A stretch of 64,000 nucleotides of DNA from Stieleria bergensis (lineage in GTDB: Bacteria; Planctomycetota; Planctomycetia; Pirellulales; Pirellulaceae). The DNA lies in the NCBI GenBank assembly GCA_007745635.1, contig CP036272.1:4906115-4970114 (forward strand). Reading direction: 5' to 3'. The stretch's first letter is position 1; each line of letters begins with the position of its first letter. Shown one piece after another: positions 63,049 to 64,000 of this stretch. The notes beneath the pieces are model-generated. The model saw nothing but the letters and a program-made list of their open reading frames with translations, searched no databases and was not told the DNA's origin. The position numbers and the translations under genes were made by a program.

Positions 63049-63371
63049 CGGTGACCTGAGGTAATGTGTCTGTGGCGATGCTTGTTCGCTCTCTAGCCTA
63101 AGAGCCTGTTGAGCAGCATCCATCAATCCTACGGCGCCGTGCTTGCACCACTGCTTTGAAGATCTTCGACTCCGGTGGTGCGGATGCGGAAAATCCACGT
63201 GATTGCAGCCCAACGGTGCGCTGCCATTTCATTGGTGCGTGCAAGCACGGCACCCTACGAACCCAGCCCCGGATCGATGAAATCGCGATTGCCCAGAGAA
63301 AACCCTGGGAAACGCAACATCAACCAGAATGCTAACATGCTCAAAGCAGTGCGAGCAAGCGGACACGCCTC
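63049..63371. other. Spacer between DUF4272 gene and pssA, with an inverted repeat
   Basis: No gene is supported in these 323 bp. It holds a 13-bp inverted repeat (63136-63251), listed separately, and a local hairpin GGTGCGTGC-AA-GCAC(G)GCACC at 63234-63254. It may carry the promoter of pssA. Confidence 0.4.
63136..63251. repeat. 13-bp inverted repeat pair (REP-like)
   Basis: GCCGTGCTTGCAC (63136-63148) is the exact reverse complement of GTGCAAGCACGGC (63239-63251), 90 bp apart. Both arms lie next to CCTACG. Two such arms in one spacer resemble a REP-type dispersed repeat, but no further copies were confirmed in the window. Confidence 0.5.
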
Positions 63372-64000
63372 TTAACTCGGTGTATCAACGTCATCCCAAT
63401 CAGCCCGCTCGAAACTGGTTAACCAGTTCAGTGCATACTGGCGTTCGACCACCACACCTTCTTCTAAACCGGCCGGGGGGTCAGTCTCAGCCAAGGCTGA
63501 ACCGCGACACACCCACAATAACCGATAATGACAATCCAAGGCGTCTAAGATTTGCTCCACCGGTCGCAACTGGGCATCATTGACCATTTCGGCCCCGTTA
63601 ATGGCCATCATCCGCTCAGCGATGTGAGGGACATTACAGATTTGATCGGGAAAGGGCAGTTCCGGAGTTAATCCAAGCGACCACAATAACACAGTCAAAG
63701 CCTCGTAACGCCAACCGGCGGCCGAAACGGCTTCGGGTGCTGGGTGCTCATTTTCGATAAACTCCTTCTCCCAAGTCGTCAACGAGTGCATGGCCAGCGG
63801 CAAGCGTTTCTTCAGTGCTGTCAACGCGATCGGCTGATCATTGGCCAACGACTCCGCTCGCACCGCCACCATGAATAGCGCCTGGCATCGCCAAGCAACT
63901 TCTTCTGCGGTTCGCAGCTCCACTTCGTCGACGCTGACAACGGGGGGCAAGAACTCGGGGATATCGATCGATCGATTGCGTAGATCGAGCTCCGTTTGCA
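63372..64000 (-). CDS. DUF4272 domain protein, 5' end outside the window
   Basis: The frame stays open from 63950 to the window edge (reading ELDLRNRSIDIPEFLPPVVS before the part below), so the start lies beyond base 64000. The visible 209 residues match the DUF4272 pattern: RTAEEVAWRCQALFMVAVRA, then WEKEFIENEHP, then WRYEALTVLLWSLGL and a His/Arg-rich helix with RLLWVCRG before the tail. The function of the family is unknown; members are soluble and widespread in bacteria. The downstream gene on the same strand is pssA, after 323 bp, so they are probably not one tight operon. Confidence 0.8.
   Translation of the reverse strand, partial: QTELDLRNRSIDIPEFLPPVVSVDEVELRTAEEVAWRCQALFMVAVRAESLANDQPIALTALKKRLPLAMHSLTTWEKEFIENEHPAPEAVSAAGWRYEALTVLLWSLGLTPELPFPDQICNVPHIAERMMAINGAEMVNDAQLRPVEQILDALDCHYRLLWVCRGSALAETDPPAGLEEGVVVERQYALNWLTSFERADWDDVDTPS

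Overview
The window looks like the chromosome of a planctomycete, probably of the Pirellulaceae (Rhodopirellula-like) group. The support is a combination of family-level hallmarks: a PVC-type membrane-bound dehydrogenase with HEAT repeats and a c-type heme, two giant proteins that start with an LEPR-XLL-type motif and end in dockerin-like repeats, a large PQQ-type beta-propeller with a LamG domain, and genes without clear Shine-Dalgarno sequences. I saw no phage genes, transposases, CRISPR array, rRNA or tRNA.

Layout. 1-3504: the end of a lactonase-type beta-propeller gene, convergent with a secreted dehydrogenase/HEAT/cytochrome c protein. 3505-4422: a long divergent spacer with several hairpins. 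4423-40625: two adjacent co-oriented giant genes (5883 and 6051 codons) filling more than half of the window. They share N-terminal motif, domain order and C-terminal dockerin, so they are probably an old tandem duplication. The second keeps an HExxHxxxxxH metalloprotease site. The first keeps the fold-like surroundings and Met-turn, but every zinc and catalytic residue of the site is replaced. A rho-independent terminator follows the pair at 40658-40699.

41082-44814: a lipoprotein with a FlgI (P-ring)-like fold interrupted by HEAT-like repeats, then pdxJ and an HDOD-domain regulator. 44888-49024: a small surface-polysaccharide locus, with a CelD/BcsL-type acetyltransferase and a NodB-type deacetylase on the minus strand, divergent from a Wzx-like flippase. 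A 21-bp tandem repeat lies in front of the flippase. 49165-57948: a ThiF/MoeB-like E1 enzyme, convergent with a tightly packed minus-strand group. That group holds a PQQ/LamG propeller, a membrane-anchored protein of unknown function, and a molybdate-type ABC importer whose binding protein is a fused tandem duplicate. The E1 enzyme next to the importer fits a molybdenum (cofactor) theme, but this is inferred.

58298-64000: a secreted esterase, the helicase hrpB, phosphatidylserine synthase pssA (convergent with hrpB, 3 bp apart) and the start-truncated gene of a DUF4272 protein. Start sites were moved inward from the longest open frame in several genes where a signal peptide, a sorting motif or the known family start marks the N-terminus; each case is stated.
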